NCBI GenBank assembly: GCA_002404115.1
Contig: DHJB01000072.1
Coordinates: 37,561 to 87,301, forward strand
Direction of reading: 5' to 3'
Origin: Microbacteriaceae bacterium UBA4731
GTDB lineage: Bacteria > Actinomycetota > Actinomycetes > Actinomycetales > Microbacteriaceae
DNA length: 49,741 nt
Each line of letters begins with the position of its first letter. Within the stretch, counting starts at the first letter, position 1. Below the pieces are notes generated by a model, which worked only from the letters and a program-made list of their open reading frames with translations, did no database searches and had not been told where the DNA came from. This document shows positions 1 through 9,694 of the stretch, piece after piece. Both the position numbers and the translations under genes were made by a program.

Positions 1-621
1 GTCGAGGTTGATCAGGCCGGGGGTCGTGATCAGGTCCGTAATGCCCTGCACACCGGCGAGGAGAACCTGGTCGGCGGTCGCGAAGGCCTCGAGCATGCTG
101 ATGCCGCGGTCGCTGATCTCCAGCAGGCGGTCGTTCGGCACGACGATGAGCGTGTCGACCTCGTTTTTCAGCGAGGCAACGCCGGTCTCCGCCTGCGCCT
201 GGCGGCGCTTGCCCTCGAAGCCGAACGGCTTCGTGACGACACCGATGGTGAGGGCGCCGATGGACTTGGCGATACGGGCGACGACGGGGGCACCACCGGT
301 ACCCGTTCCGCCTCCCTCGCCGGCCGTGACGAAGACCATGTCGGCCCCGGCCAGGGCCTCTTCGATCTCCTCGGCGTGGTCCTCGGCGGCGCGTCGGCCG
401 ACCTCTGGATCGGCGCCGGCGCCGAGCCCGCGGGTGAGGTCTCGGCCGACGTCAAGCTTCACGTCGGCGTCGCTCATCAGCAGCGCCTGGGCATCCGTAT
501 TGATGGCGATGAACTCGACCCCGCGGAGGCCGAGTTCGATCATGCGGTTGACGGCATTGACGCCGCCGCCGCCGATACCGACGACCTTGATGACGGCTAG
601 GTAATTCTGGTTGTTTGACAC
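1..621 (-). CDS. ftsZ: Cell division GTPase FtsZ (N-terminal part, cut by window edge)
   Basis: FtsZ is the tubulin-like GTPase that polymerises into the cytokinetic Z-ring. The first 207 codons are present and run off the left edge in frame. The protein opens with a short tail ([19 protein letters not shown]) followed by the glycine-rich nucleotide-binding loop. The tubulin signature [10 protein letters not shown] is seen at about residues 105-115, and the Rossmann segments match FtsZ. The GTG start at 621 was chosen because it follows an SD-like CCGGAGG and gives the usual actinobacterial N-terminus. It is the last gene of the dcw cluster, separated from ftsQ by 276 bases that carry promoter-like sequence, so it probably has its own promoter besides cluster read-through. 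Confidence 0.97.
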   Translation of the reverse strand, partial: MSNNQNYLAVIKVVGIGGGGVNAVNRMIELGLRGVEFIAINTDAQALLMSDADVKLDVGRDLTRGLGAGADPEVGRRAAEDHAEEIEEALAGADMVFVTAGEGGGTGTGGAPVVARIAKSIGALTIGVVTKPFGFEGKRRQAQAETGVASLKNEVDTLIVVPNDRLLEISDRGISMLEAFATADQVLLAGVQGITDLITTPGLINLD

Positions 622-644
622 GTCCGGCCTCCGGTGGAAGTCTC

Positions 645-669
645 AACCTCTAGTCGAGGTTTAAAGTTA
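645..669 (-). promoter_or_regulatory. Candidate ftsZ promoter with palindrome at the presumed start site
   Basis: The gap in front of ftsZ becomes locally AT-rich. On the minus strand TAACTT (664-669) fits the actinobacterial -10 form TANNNT. Just downstream lies the inverted repeat AACCTC-GACTA-GAGGTT (645-661), which would sit at about +1. No convincing -35 was found. The rest of the gap (670-897) holds no gene or clear structure. A palindrome here could be an operator or a 5' UTR hairpin; this is inference from position. Confidence 0.4.
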
Positions 670-897
670 TGCTGAGTATGCAATTACTAATTCCGAAGTT
701 AGGTGTGACGCGTGACGCCTTGGGGAGGCGCGCCCGCGTGTCGCGAAGAATCAGCGGAAATTTCAAGCTTCCGCGGCGTGTCCGGCCCCGGTCAGGTCCG
801 GGCATGCGGCGGTCGTCCGCGTGCTGCCCGATGAGGGGTCGTCTATCGACCTTCCCGGGCCAGATAAAGGCCGATTTGCGACCCCGCATGACACCGG

Positions 898-1929
898 TCA
901 GCGCACGACCGCGTTGTCGGGTGATGAGACGTCGTATTCGCCGACATCGCCGGCCGGGTGGCCCACCATGAGGGCTTCGAGAACGACCGCCTTGTAGGCG
1001 GATTTCTCCTCGCTCCCCCAGACCACACGGGTGCCGCCGGCGAGGGTGAGGGTGACGTCGTCCTTGGTGGCAGCGCTCACCGAGCGGAGCTTCGACCGGA
1101 TGGCGGGCGGGAGCGCGGTGACCACGGCGGCGGCGGCCTGGAAACCGGCGCTGCCGACGGCTCCGGCTTCGAGGGCCGGATACCCGCCCGGTCGCTTGGT
1201 GCTGGCCGTGATTACGACGCCGGCGGCGTCGACGAGGTGGAAACCTGCCCTGAACGGGATCACGCCAATGGGTTCCCGTTCGATGATCCGTACGACGAGC
1301 GTCCCTGGCGGCCGGTTTTCGGAGACGTAGCTGCGAATGAGCCGGAACTGGGAGAGCTCGCTCCTGACCGTGCTGGAGTCAATGAGCGGCAGGGGCGTGC
1401 CCAGCTGGTCATGCAGCGCCGCGCGGATCTCGGCCGCGGGGATCCGCTTCGCGCCGACGACGTCGATCGTGCGCAGGGCCATCAGCGGTGAGTAGGCCCC
1501 GGCGAGCACGAAGGCGATCAGGCCCGCCACCACGCCGAACGACACCAGCCACGTGTTGCGTCGACGCCGTGAGCGCCAGGTGAAGCGGCGCACCTCGTCG
1601 CGCTCGTACTGCTTGCGGGCCCGCTTCGCCGCGCGCAGTTGCTTGCGGGCGGCGGCCGGGGTGAGGGCAGGGGGGACGGCGGGCGTGGATCCCGGCGTGC
1701 CGGCATCGTCCGGGCGCCGCAGCGGGAACACCGGCGCGATGCTCGACGGGTCGTGCCGCTGGACGGCGATCGGCTCGGTGGTCGCTTCGCTGCCGGTCCC
1801 GGTGTTCGTCCCGATCGGAGCGGATGCGGCCGGTCGCGATGGCGGCGTGGGCCGCGCCGACCGAGGTTGCCGGGACGTGGCGGCCGGCGGCGGTGCGGCG
1901 GGGCGTTCGAAGCCCTGTGGCCGCTTCAT
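898..1929 (-). CDS. ftsQ: Cell division protein FtsQ
   Basis: Bitopic divisome protein that links FtsL/FtsB-type proteins to the septal synthase. It has 343 residues: a long Pro/Ala/Arg-rich cytoplasmic N-terminus (about 1-145), one membrane segment ([20 protein letters not shown], about 150-170), then a POTRA-like domain starting at [12 protein letters not shown]. An FtsQ beta domain follows, with the characteristic [12 protein letters not shown] stretch. The ATG start overlaps the murC stop in ATGA (1926-1929), which implies translational coupling. The disordered N-terminus is long but normal for actinobacterial FtsQ. Confidence 0.93.
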   Translation of the reverse strand: MKRPQGFERPAAPPPAATSRQPRSARPTPPSRPAASAPIGTNTGTGSEATTEPIAVQRHDPSSIAPVFPLRRPDDAGTPGSTPAVPPALTPAAARKQLRAAKRARKQYERDEVRRFTWRSRRRRNTWLVSFGVVAGLIAFVLAGAYSPLMALRTIDVVGAKRIPAAEIRAALHDQLGTPLPLIDSSTVRSELSQFRLIRSYVSENRPPGTLVVRIIEREPIGVIPFRAGFHLVDAAGVVITASTKRPGGYPALEAGAVGSAGFQAAAAVVTALPPAIRSKLRSVSAATKDDVTLTLAGGTRVVWGSEEKSAYKAVVLEALMVGHPAGDVGEYDVSSPDNAVVR

Positions 1930-3338
1930 GCCCCGCTGCTGGCTTCGCGCGCCCTGGTCAGCGAGTCGAGCAGCTGGGGAACGATCCGGTAGACGTCACC
2001 GCAGCCGAGGGTGACGACGAAGTCGCCCTCCCGGGCGATGGACGCCAGGTAGTCGGCTGCTTCCTGCCAGTCGGGCACGAACTTGACGTGCGACGGGTCC
2101 TGGAACCGGTCGGCGACGAGCGCGCCGGTGACGCCGGGCTCCGGGTCTTCGCGGGCGCCGTACACGTCGAGCACGATGGTCTGATCGGCGTGCTTCTCGA
2201 GCGTGTCGGCGAACTCCTGCGCGAACAGCTTGGTGCGGCTGTAGAGGTGCGGCTGGTGAACGGCGATGATCCGGCCGGTGCCGACGACGGTGCGAGCGGC
2301 GGAGAGGGCGGCGGCGACCTCGGTCGGGTGGTGGGCGTAGTCGTCGTAGACGCTGACCCCGTTGACGGTGCCGTGCAGTTCGAAGCGTCGTTCGGTTCCA
2401 CCGAAAGCGGAGATGGCCTCGAGGGATGCTGCGGGTTCGAAGCCGAGGCCGACGAGCACCGCGAAAGCGCCGGCCGCGTTGATGGCGTTGTGCTTGCCGG
2501 GGATTCGGAGCGTGGCGGAGTAGTCCTGGCCGGCCCAGGCCACGGAGAAGCGGACGGGGCCGTCGGTGACGACGGAGTGCACGCGGACGTCGGCCGCGGC
2601 ATCCTCACCGAACGTGATCACGCGCTTGCCGGCGAGCTGCCCCGTGACGGTCACGGCGCCGGGGTCGTCGGAGGAGATGACAACGAACTCGGTCGCGTTC
2701 CGGGCGAATTCGACGAATGCGGCCTCGAAGGCCTCCAGCGACCCGTAGTGGTCGAGGTGGTCAGGGTCGACGTTGGTGATGAGCGCCACGGCCGTGTTGT
2801 AGAGGAGGAAGGAACCGTCCGACTCGTCGGCTTCGACGACGAAGAGGTCGTCGGAGCCGCTGGCGGAGCTGACGCCGAGGGACTCGATGACGCCGCCGTT
2901 GACGAAGCTGGGGTCCTGTCCGAGGCCGAGCAGTCCGGTGACGATCATGCCGGTCGAGGTGGTCTTGCCGTGCGCCCCGGCGACCGAGACGAGGCGATGC
3001 TGCTTGATCAGCCAGGCCAGGGCCTGCGAGCGGTGCAGCACCGGGAGCCCACGTTCCTGGGCCAGCACGTACTCCGGGTTGTCCTGCCAGAGCGCGCCGG
3101 TGACCACGAGCGTGTCGGCGTCGCCGACGTTGACGGCCGCGTGGCCGATGGCAATGCGTGCGCCGAGCGCGCGCAGGGCGAGCACGTTGTCGGACTCACG
3201 CACGTCGGAGCCGGTCACGGTGTGGCCGGCGTCGAGGAAGAGCCGCGCGATGCCGCTCATGCCGGAGCCGCCGATCCCCACGAAATGCACCGCTCCGAGG
3301 TCGGCGGGAACGATGAGGGTGGGATCGGGCTTGATCAC
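1926..3338 (-). CDS. murC: UDP-N-acetylmuramate--L-alanine ligase MurC
   Basis: Adds L-alanine to UDP-MurNAc in the cytoplasm, the first amino-acid step of the peptidoglycan stem peptide. The 470-residue length is normal. The N-terminal Rossmann motif is [14 protein letters not shown]. The ATP-binding loop is [11 protein letters not shown]. Mur central-domain motifs ([22 protein letters not shown]) and the C-terminal [11 protein letters not shown] segment are all present. The start is GTG at 3338, which leaves 49 bases to murG; the SD in front is weak (AGAGAAGAG). The downstream ftsQ start overlaps its stop. Confidence 0.97.
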   Translation of the reverse strand: MIKPDPTLIVPADLGAVHFVGIGGSGMSGIARLFLDAGHTVTGSDVRESDNVLALRALGARIAIGHAAVNVGDADTLVVTGALWQDNPEYVLAQERGLPVLHRSQALAWLIKQHRLVSVAGAHGKTTSTGMIVTGLLGLGQDPSFVNGGVIESLGVSSASGSDDLFVVEADESDGSFLLYNTAVALITNVDPDHLDHYGSLEAFEAAFVEFARNATEFVVISSDDPGAVTVTGQLAGKRVITFGEDAAADVRVHSVVTDGPVRFSVAWAGQDYSATLRIPGKHNAINAAGAFAVLVGLGFEPAASLEAISAFGGTERRFELHGTVNGVSVYDDYAHHPTEVAAALSAARTVVGTGRIIAVHQPHLYSRTKLFAQEFADTLEKHADQTIVLDVYGAREDPEPGVTGALVADRFQDPSHVKFVPDWQEAADYLASIAREGDFVVTLGCGDVYRIVPQLLDSLTRAREASSGA

Positions 3339-3387
3339 GGCTGCTGCGCTCTTCTCTGTGGGAAAACAATCATGTGCAGGAACAACG

Positions 3388-4458
3388 TTACGCGAGCGCG
3401 CGGTGGATCAGCTCGAGCATCCGTGCCGATCCGTCGCGCACGCCGACGGATGCCGCTTGGGCGCCCATCGTGCGAACGCGGGCCCGGTCGGCCAGCAGCG
3501 GCACGAGCTCGCGCCGCACCCAGTCGGGGAGGAAGGCCGCGTCGTCGACGAGGATGCCGCCGCCTGCCTCCACGACGCCGGCCGCGTTGAAGCGCTGCTC
3601 GCCGTTCCCGACCGGGTACGGCGCGTACACGGCGGGGATGCCAAGGGCGCTGAGTTCGCTCACCGTCGCCGAGCCCGCCCGGGAGACGACGAAGTCGGCT
3701 GCCGCGAGGGCGAGGTCCATCCGGTCGCAGTACGCGATCATCCGGTAGTGCTCGAGGCCGGGATCGGCGACCTCCGCCTTCTCCCCCGTGATGTGCAGCA
3801 CCTGCCAGCCGGCGTCGATGAACGCGCCGGCCGACTGGACGATTGTGGCGTTGATGCGGCGGGCCCCGAGAGATCCGCCGGTGACCAGCAGGGTGGGCCG
3901 GTCGGCGGAGAGCCCGAAGAAGGCGAGCGCCTCCGGCCGTGAGCCGGCAGGGTCGAGGTGTTCGATTTCGCTGCGGAGCGGCATCCCGACGAAGTGGGCG
4001 TGCCGGATGGGCGTGCCGGGGAAGGCGACGCCGACGTGGGCCGTGAACCAGGCGCCGAGCTTGTTCGCGAGGCCGGGCCTGGCGTTGGCTTCGTGAACGA
4101 CGATCGGGACGCCGGCCCGTCGGGCGGCGAGGTAGGCCGGGGTGGAGACGTAACCGCCGAAACCGACGACGACGTCGACCTTGCGTGAGCGGATGACGTC
4201 GGTCACCAGCGCGATCGCCCCGGTGAAACGCGGCAGGAAGCGCAACGCCTGCCGGTTCGGGCGCCGCGGGAAGGGGACCCGGGGAACGATGACGAGCTCG
4301 TACCCCCTGGCGGGCACGAGGCGGGCCTCGAGGCCCTCCTGGGTGCCGAGCACGAGCACGACGGCATCCGGCTCGGCGGCGCGGATGGCGTCGGCGACCG
4401 CGAGCAGCGGGTTGACGTGGCCTGCGGTTCCCCCGCCGGCCAGCAGGTAGGTGGTCAC
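3388..4458 (-). CDS. murG: UDP-GlcNAc--lipid I N-acetylglucosaminyltransferase MurG
   Basis: Peripheral membrane glycosyltransferase (GT28) that converts lipid I to lipid II. The 356-residue protein begins [16 protein letters not shown], the conserved N-terminal glycine loop. The acceptor-side FGGYVS segment, [11 protein letters not shown] and the donor-site [10 protein letters not shown] are all present. GTG at 4458 was chosen over upstream in-frame codons because it overlaps the ftsW stop in GTGA and begins exactly at the family N-terminus; the upstream extension is low-complexity Arg/His sequence read out of frame from ftsW. Confidence 0.97.
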   Translation of the reverse strand: MTTYLLAGGGTAGHVNPLLAVADAIRAAEPDAVVLVLGTQEGLEARLVPARGYELVIVPRVPFPRRPNRQALRFLPRFTGAIALVTDVIRSRKVDVVVGFGGYVSTPAYLAARRAGVPIVVHEANARPGLANKLGAWFTAHVGVAFPGTPIRHAHFVGMPLRSEIEHLDPAGSRPEALAFFGLSADRPTLLVTGGSLGARRINATIVQSAGAFIDAGWQVLHITGEKAEVADPGLEHYRMIAYCDRMDLALAAADFVVSRAGSATVSELSALGIPAVYAPYPVGNGEQRFNAAGVVEAGGGILVDDAAFLPDWVRRELVPLLADRARVRTMGAQAASVGVRDGSARMLELIHRALA

Positions 4459-5705
4459 GAGGCGTCGACCTCCGCCTGGTCGCCGCGCGCGAAGGAGAGC
4501 ACGATCCCGATGGCCACGAGCGTGGTGAGCAGGGCCGTGCCGCCGGCGGAGATGAGCGGCAGTGGCACGCCGAGCACGGGGAACACCCCGAGCACGACCC
4601 CGATGTTGACGAGCGCCTGCCCGATGATCCAGACCATGACCGCCGCGGTGGTCACCTTCACCTGGACGGTGGTGCCGGCGCCCATGATGCGGATGAAGGC
4701 GAAGGCCAGCAGGATGAACATGCCCAGCACGACGATCGCGCCGATCAGCCCGAGTTCCTCGCCGATGATGGCGAAGATGTAGTCGTTGTCCGCGGCCGGC
4801 AGCCACGACCATTTCGCCTTCGAGTTACCGAGGCCGACCCCGAAGATGCCGCCGTTGGCCAGGGCCCAGGTGCCGTGCAGCGGCTGCCAGCAGGCGGCCG
4901 AGATCTGGCCGTTGATCTCATCGCAACCCTTGCCGACGAAGCTCATGATGCGAGTCATCCGGTTCGCGCTGGACAGCGCGATCACCAGCGCGGCGATGGA
5001 ACCGGCAACGAGCGGGATCACGAGCATCCGCAGTTTCACGCCGGCGAAGAAGAGCGCGCCGAAGAGGATCCCGGCCATGATCATGACCGTTCCGAGGTCG
5101 CCGCCGATCATGACGAGCATGACGGCGCCGCCGCCCACCCCGAACACCGGGATGAGCACGTGCTTCCAGTCGTCGAGGTGGTCTTTCTTCTTCTGCAGGA
5201 TCATGCCGAGCCAGATCACGAGGGCCATCTTGATGGCCTCCGACGGCTGCACCTGGAAGCTGCCGAGCGACAACCAGTTCGTGTTGCCGGCGACGGTCAC
5301 GCCGAGGGGCGTGAACACGACGAGGCACTGCAGCAGGCAGGACACGATGAGCGTTGGCCAGGCGACCCGCGCCCAGAACCTGGCCGGCGCCCGGCTGACC
5401 AGGAGCATCAGCGGCACGCCGACGAGCGCGAAGATGCCCTGCCGGACGAGTCCGCCGAAGAATCCGGCGTCGGCGAGGTAGGAGTCGACGGATGATGAGG
5501 ACAGCACCATGACGAGTCCGAAGATCACGAGGAAAAGCGTCGTGCCGAGCAGCAAGAAGTAGTTCGTCGACTCGGCCTTGAACACGCGGCCCAGGTTGAT
5601 GCGGGCCGTCGCCGCGGCTCCGGGCTCTGCGGCCGGTTCCGGTGCGGGTCGGGCGGCCGGACGGCCGACCGGGTTAAGCGGGCCGGTGCGAGGCGGACTG
5701 GTCAC
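4455..5705 (-). CDS. ftsW: SEDS-family septal peptidoglycan glycosyltransferase FtsW
   Basis: Polytopic membrane enzyme that polymerises lipid II at the septum together with FtsI. The protein is 416 residues with about 60 cytoplasmic residues before the first membrane segment (YFLLLGTTLFLVIFGLVMVL), followed by about nine more. Typical SEDS stretches are GSFQVQPSEAIKMALVIWLG, GGDLGTVMIM, LGNSKAKWSWLPAADNDYIF and the C-terminal GVPLPLISAGG. GTG at 5705 was chosen because GGGAGG lies 8 bases upstream; the gene then overlaps the end of murD by 32 bases. Confidence 0.95.
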   Translation of the reverse strand: MTSPPRTGPLNPVGRPAARPAPEPAAEPGAAATARINLGRVFKAESTNYFLLLGTTLFLVIFGLVMVLSSSSVDSYLADAGFFGGLVRQGIFALVGVPLMLLVSRAPARFWARVAWPTLIVSCLLQCLVVFTPLGVTVAGNTNWLSLGSFQVQPSEAIKMALVIWLGMILQKKKDHLDDWKHVLIPVFGVGGGAVMLVMIGGDLGTVMIMAGILFGALFFAGVKLRMLVIPLVAGSIAALVIALSSANRMTRIMSFVGKGCDEINGQISAACWQPLHGTWALANGGIFGVGLGNSKAKWSWLPAADNDYIFAIIGEELGLIGAIVVLGMFILLAFAFIRIMGAGTTVQVKVTTAAVMVWIIGQALVNIGVVLGVFPVLGVPLPLISAGGTALLTTLVAIGIVLSFARGDQAEVDAS

Positions 5706-7185
5706 CCGGCAAACCTCCCAGAAACTCGTGTACGGCCTGTGCGAACAGCCTGCCCCGCTCTGCGTAGTCGGCAAACTGGTCCATCGAAGCGGCTGCCGGG
5801 GCGAGCAGGACGACGTCGCCGGCTTCGGCCACCTCGGCCGCGAACCTGACCGCGTTCGGCATGACCTGTCCAGTGTCGTCCGCTTCGACCTCGACGACCC
5901 TCAGGGCCGGCGCGTGTCGCTGGAATGCCTCGCGCAACGCGGCGCGATCCGCGCCGATGATGATGGCTCCGCGCAGGCGCGGAACGTGGTTCTTGACGAG
6001 TTCGTCGATGTCGACGCCCTTGAGCAGCCCGCCGACCAGCCAGACGACGGAATCGAAGGCCCGGAGTGAGGCGTCGGCGGCGTGGGCGTTGGTGGCCTTG
6101 GAGTCGTCGACCCAACGGATGTCCCCGGCGATGGCCACGACCTCGATGCGGTGGGCGTCGAGGCGGAAGGTCTCCAGGGCGGCGCCGATCGTCTCGGCCG
6201 GAACGCCGAAGGAGCGCGCGAGCGCACTCGCTGCGAGCACGTTGGCGATGACGTGCGGGGCTGCCAGTCCGGCGTCCACGAGCGCGGGAACCGTGGTCAG
6301 CTCGATCGCCCGCTCGAAGCGGTCCTCGAGGAACGCCCGGTCGCAGAGGATCCCGTCGACGATGCCGAACTCGCTGGGCCCCGGCACGCCGAGGCCGAAC
6401 CCGATCGCGCGCGCACCCTCCTGCACGTCGGCGTCCTCGACCATCCGCAGGGTGGCGGTATCCGATTTGTTGTACACGCAGGCGACCTGCGTGTTCGCGT
6501 ACACGACGGATTTCGCGTCCCGGTAGGCGGCGGCTGAGCCGTGCCAGTCCAGGTGGTCGTCGGCGACGTTGAGGCAGACGCTCGCCCACGGGACCAGGGC
6601 GCCGGGTCCGGTGCGCGGCAGGTGGTGCAGCTGGTAGCTGGACAGTTCGACGACGAGCACGTCCCACCCCTGCGGGTCGCGCACGGCGTCGAGCACGGGG
6701 ATGCCGATGTTGCCGCAGGGAGCCACGCGGAAGCCGGCGGCGGCCAGCATGGTGGCCGTGAGCTGCACGGTCGTGGTCTTGCCGTTCGTGCCGGTGACGA
6801 GGATCCATTCGGCGGGCGCGCCGACCTTATCGCGCAGGCGCCAGGCGAGTTCGACGTCGCCCCAGACCGGGATGCCCTGCTCGGCAGCCCAGAGCAGCAG
6901 CGCGTGGTCGGGGTGGAAGCCCGGCGAGGCGATGACGAGGTCCGGCTTGTGCTTGGCCAGTTCGGCCGGCACGTCGGCCTGCCCGGTACGCACGAGGCGC
7001 ACGCCCAGCACGTCGAGGAGGCCTGTGCGCTCATCGGGCGCGGCGCCGGCGACGACGAGCACATCGGCGCCGAGTTCGGCGAGCGTGTCGGCGGCGGCGA
7101 ATCCGGTGACGCCGAGTCCGAGCACGGCAACGCGCAGCCCCGACCAGTCAGCGTGCCAGCTCGTCAGGGTGTCGAGCCGGTTCAC
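5674..7185 (-). CDS. murD: UDP-N-acetylmuramoyl-L-alanine--D-glutamate ligase MurD
   Basis: Cytoplasmic ligase that adds D-glutamate to UDP-MurNAc-L-Ala. About 503 residues, somewhat longer than the roughly 440 of enterobacterial MurD. The N-terminal Rossmann motif is [17 protein letters not shown]. The ATP loop is [15 protein letters not shown]. The central [10 protein letters not shown] and the C-terminal [19 protein letters not shown] region are typical of MurD. The GTG at 7185 overlaps the mraY stop in GTGA; an ATG 21 bases upstream is possible but lies inside the mraY end. Confidence 0.96.
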   Translation of the reverse strand: MNRLDTLTSWHADWSGLRVAVLGLGVTGFAAADTLAELGADVLVVAGAAPDERTGLLDVLGVRLVRTGQADVPAELAKHKPDLVIASPGFHPDHALLLWAAEQGIPVWGDVELAWRLRDKVGAPAEWILVTGTNGKTTTVQLTATMLAAAGFRVAPCGNIGIPVLDAVRDPQGWDVLVVELSSYQLHHLPRTGPGALVPWASVCLNVADDHLDWHGSAAAYRDAKSVVYANTQVACVYNKSDTATLRMVEDADVQEGARAIGFGLGVPGPSEFGIVDGILCDRAFLEDRFERAIELTTVPALVDAGLAAPHVIANVLAASALARSFGVPAETIGAALETFRLDAHRIEVVAIAGDIRWVDDSKATNAHAADASLRAFDSVVWLVGGLLKGVDIDELVKNHVPRLRGAIIIGADRAALREAFQRHAPALRVVEVEADDTGQVMPNAVRFAAEVAEAGDVVLLAPAAASMDQFADYAERGRLFAQAVHEFLGGLPGDQSASHRPA

Positions 7186-8285
7186 CGGGGAACCGCCGAG
7201 AGCCACTCGAGGTAGAAGGAGCCGACGCCGGCGGCCACGAGCAGGCCGCCGATGATCCAGAAGCGCACGACCACCGTGACCTCAGCCCAGCCCTTGAGCT
7301 CGAAGTGATGGTGGATCGGGCTCATCAGGAAGATGCGTTTGCCCTTGGTGACCTTGAAGTAGGCGCGCTGCACGACCACGGAGCCGGCTTCCATGACGAA
7401 CAGGCCACCGATCAGCACGAGCAGGAGTTCGGTGCGACTGAGGATGGCCAGCGCGGCCAGGGCCCCGCCGATGGCCAGCGAGCCCGTGTCGCCGAGGAAG
7501 ATCTTCGCCGGCGAGGTGTTCCACCAGAGGAAGCCGATCAGGCCGCCGACGATCGCCGCGGAGACGACGGCGAGGTCGAGCGGGTCACGGATGCCGTAGC
7601 ACCGGTAGACGTCGGACGCGTCGGCGCCGCCCGGCGTGCACGACTGGTTGAACTGCCAGAAACCGATCACGACGAAGGAGCCGATCGAGAGGATCGACGA
7701 ACCGGTCGCGAGCCCGTCGAGGCCGTCCGTGACGTTGACGCCGTTGGAGGTGGCCGTGACGATCACCAGGATCCAGAGGATGAACAGCCCGATGCCGATG
7801 ATGGTGCCGAGCTTCATGAAGTCGATCGGCAGGTCGCGGATGAACGAAATGTGCGTGGAGGCCGGTGTCAGGCCGTTCCGGTTGGGGAATTGCAGCGACA
7901 GCCAGCCGAAGCTGGCGGCGACGATGACCTGCCCGAGGATCTTGGCCCAGCCGCCCAGCCCGAGACTGCGCTGGTTGCGGGTCTTCAGGAAGTCGTCGAC
8001 GAAGCCAACCAGGCCGAGGCCCACCATCATGAAGAGCACGAGCAGCGCGGAAGCCGTCAGGGCCTCCCCCATGATCAGTTTGGCGGAGCAATAGCTGATC
8101 AGCACGCCGAGGATGAGGACGATTCCGCCCATGGTGGCGGTGCCGCGCTTCGCGTGGTGGCTCTTGGGTCCGTCGTCGCGGATGAACTGCCCCCAGCCCA
8201 GTTTCTTGAACAGCCGGATGAACAGCGGCGTCAGGAACAGGGTGAATGCGAGCGACATGGCTCCGGCGATCAGTAGCGCTCTCAC
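7182..8285 (-). CDS. mraY: Phospho-N-acetylmuramoyl-pentapeptide transferase MraY
   Basis: Integral membrane enzyme that transfers phospho-MurNAc-pentapeptide to undecaprenyl phosphate, giving lipid I. It has 367 residues and about ten hydrophobic segments. Catalytic and Mg-binding motifs are visible: [38 protein letters not shown] and [13 protein letters not shown]. The ATG start overlaps the murF stop in ATGA. An Asp/Cys-containing insertion ([17 protein letters not shown], about residues 215-231) sits between membrane segments and probably forms an extracytoplasmic loop. Confidence 0.97.
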   Translation of the reverse strand: MRALLIAGAMSLAFTLFLTPLFIRLFKKLGWGQFIRDDGPKSHHAKRGTATMGGIVLILGVLISYCSAKLIMGEALTASALLVLFMMVGLGLVGFVDDFLKTRNQRSLGLGGWAKILGQVIVAASFGWLSLQFPNRNGLTPASTHISFIRDLPIDFMKLGTIIGIGLFILWILVIVTATSNGVNVTDGLDGLATGSSILSIGSFVVIGFWQFNQSCTPGGADASDVYRCYGIRDPLDLAVVSAAIVGGLIGFLWWNTSPAKIFLGDTGSLAIGGALAALAILSRTELLLVLIGGLFVMEAGSVVVQRAYFKVTKGKRIFLMSPIHHHFELKGWAEVTVVVRFWIIGGLLVAAGVGSFYLEWLSAVPR

Positions 8286-9694
8286 GAAAACAGTTCTCCC
8301 AGTCGATCGCCCAGGAAACGCAGACCGGCTGAGTTCGAAGATTTCACCAGCACCGTGTCCCCCGGTTTCAGCGAGCTGCGGAGCAGCTCGTAGGCCGCGT
8401 CCGGCGTGTCGACGAATGCCGATTCACCGTCCCACGAGCCTTCGTTGATGGTGCTGATGTGCATGCGGCGGGCGGCGGCGCCCACGACGACGAGTTGGGA
8501 GATGTTCAGCCGAACCGCCATCAGGCCGATCCGGTCGTGTTCTTCCCCGGCGAGGTCGCCGAGTTCGGCCATCTCGCCGAGCACCGCGATGGTGCGCTGT
8601 CCGGGCTCCCTGATCTGGGCCAGGGTCTTCAGCGCGGCGGTCATCGAGTCGGGGCTCGCGTTGTACGCGTCGTTGATGATCGTCACGCCGTCGCGTCCAC
8701 CGAGCACCTCCATCCGCCAGCGCTCGGCCTTCTGCACGGATTCGAGGGCGGCCACGATGTCGTCGATCGGGACGCCGAGGACCTCGGCCGTCGCGGCGGC
8801 GGCCAGCGCGTTCATCACGTGGTGCTCGCCGAGCACCCGGAAGGAGACCGTCCGGCGTTCCCCGGACGCGAGCTGCAGCGTGAAGGTGGTGCCGCGCATG
8901 CTCGCCTGCACGTCGCTCGCCTGCACGGCGGAGGTGCCGCCCAGGCCGAACCACAGCACGCGGGCGCTGGTCTGGTCGGCCATGCCGGCGACGCGGGAGT
9001 CGTCGGCATTCAGCACCGCGACATCCGTGCCCAGGAGTTCGGTGACCATTTCGGCCTTGGCGCGGACGGTAGCTTCGATGTTGCCGAATTCTCCGGCGTG
9101 GGCCAGCCCGACGGAGAGCACGATGCCGATGTCCGGACGGACCAGGCGCACGAGCCTGGCGATGGCGCCGACGCCGCTCGCGCCCATCTCGACGACGAGG
9201 AACTCGGTGTCTTGGGTGAGTTCGAGCATGGTCATCGGAGCGCCGACCTGGTTGTTGAAGGAGCCCCTGGCTGCCACGGTCGGACCGACCCGCTCGAGCA
9301 CGGCCCGCAGCAGGTTCTTGGTCGTGGTCTTGCCGTTGGACCCGGTGACGCCGACGATCTTCAGGCGTCCGCCGGCGCGTACCTTCGCAACGACGTGCGC
9401 GGCCAGGGCGCCGAGCGCGACGACGGCGTCGTCGACGACGACCTGCGCGACCGGCAGGTCGAGTAGGCGTTCGACGAGCAGGAGGGCGGCGCCCCGTTCG
9501 ACCGCGGTCGGGGCGAAGAGGTGCCCGTCGGTGACTTCGCCCGGTTTGGCGACGAAGATGCCTCCCGGCACGATGTCACGGGAGTCCGTCTGCACGGGCC
9601 CGTCGATGACGGATGCGTCGGTCAGCCCGCTCCCCGAGAGGTGCAGCTCACCGCCGACGGCTTCGGTGATCTCCCGGAGGGTGAGGGCGATCAT
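8282..9694 (-). CDS. murF: UDP-N-acetylmuramoyl-tripeptide--D-alanyl-D-alanine ligase MurF
   Basis: Cytoplasmic Mur ligase that attaches D-Ala-D-Ala to complete the UDP-MurNAc-pentapeptide. The 470-residue length is normal. The ATP loop is [16 protein letters not shown]. The family segments [24 protein letters not shown] and the C-terminal [19 protein letters not shown] are present. The start codon directly abuts the murE stop with no intervening base, and the end overlaps mraY. Confidence 0.97.
   Translation of the reverse strand: MIALTLREITEAVGGELHLSGSGLTDASVIDGPVQTDSRDIVPGGIFVAKPGEVTDGHLFAPTAVERGAALLLVERLLDLPVAQVVVDDAVVALGALAAHVVAKVRAGGRLKIVGVTGSNGKTTTKNLLRAVLERVGPTVAARGSFNNQVGAPMTMLELTQDTEFLVVEMGASGVGAIARLVRLVRPDIGIVLSVGLAHAGEFGNIEATVRAKAEMVTELLGTDVAVLNADDSRVAGMADQTSARVLWFGLGGTSAVQASDVQASMRGTTFTLQLASGERRTVSFRVLGEHHVMNALAAAATAEVLGVPIDDIVAALESVQKAERWRMEVLGGRDGVTIINDAYNASPDSMTAALKTLAQIREPGQRTIAVLGEMAELGDLAGEEHDRIGLMAVRLNISQLVVVGAAARRMHISTINEGSWDGESAFVDTPDAAYELLRSSLKPGDTVLVKSSNSAGLRFLGDRLGELFS

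Noticed and set aside
669..971. Small plus-strand gene in the ftsQ-ftsZ gap
   Set aside because: Arg/Pro-rich, no SD, and it runs into ftsQ; the gap is better explained as the ftsZ promoter region.
3388..4812. A longer MurG of 474 residues
   Set aside because: The extension lies in the ftsW frame and is low-complexity; GTG 4458 overlaps the ftsW stop and fits the family N-terminus.
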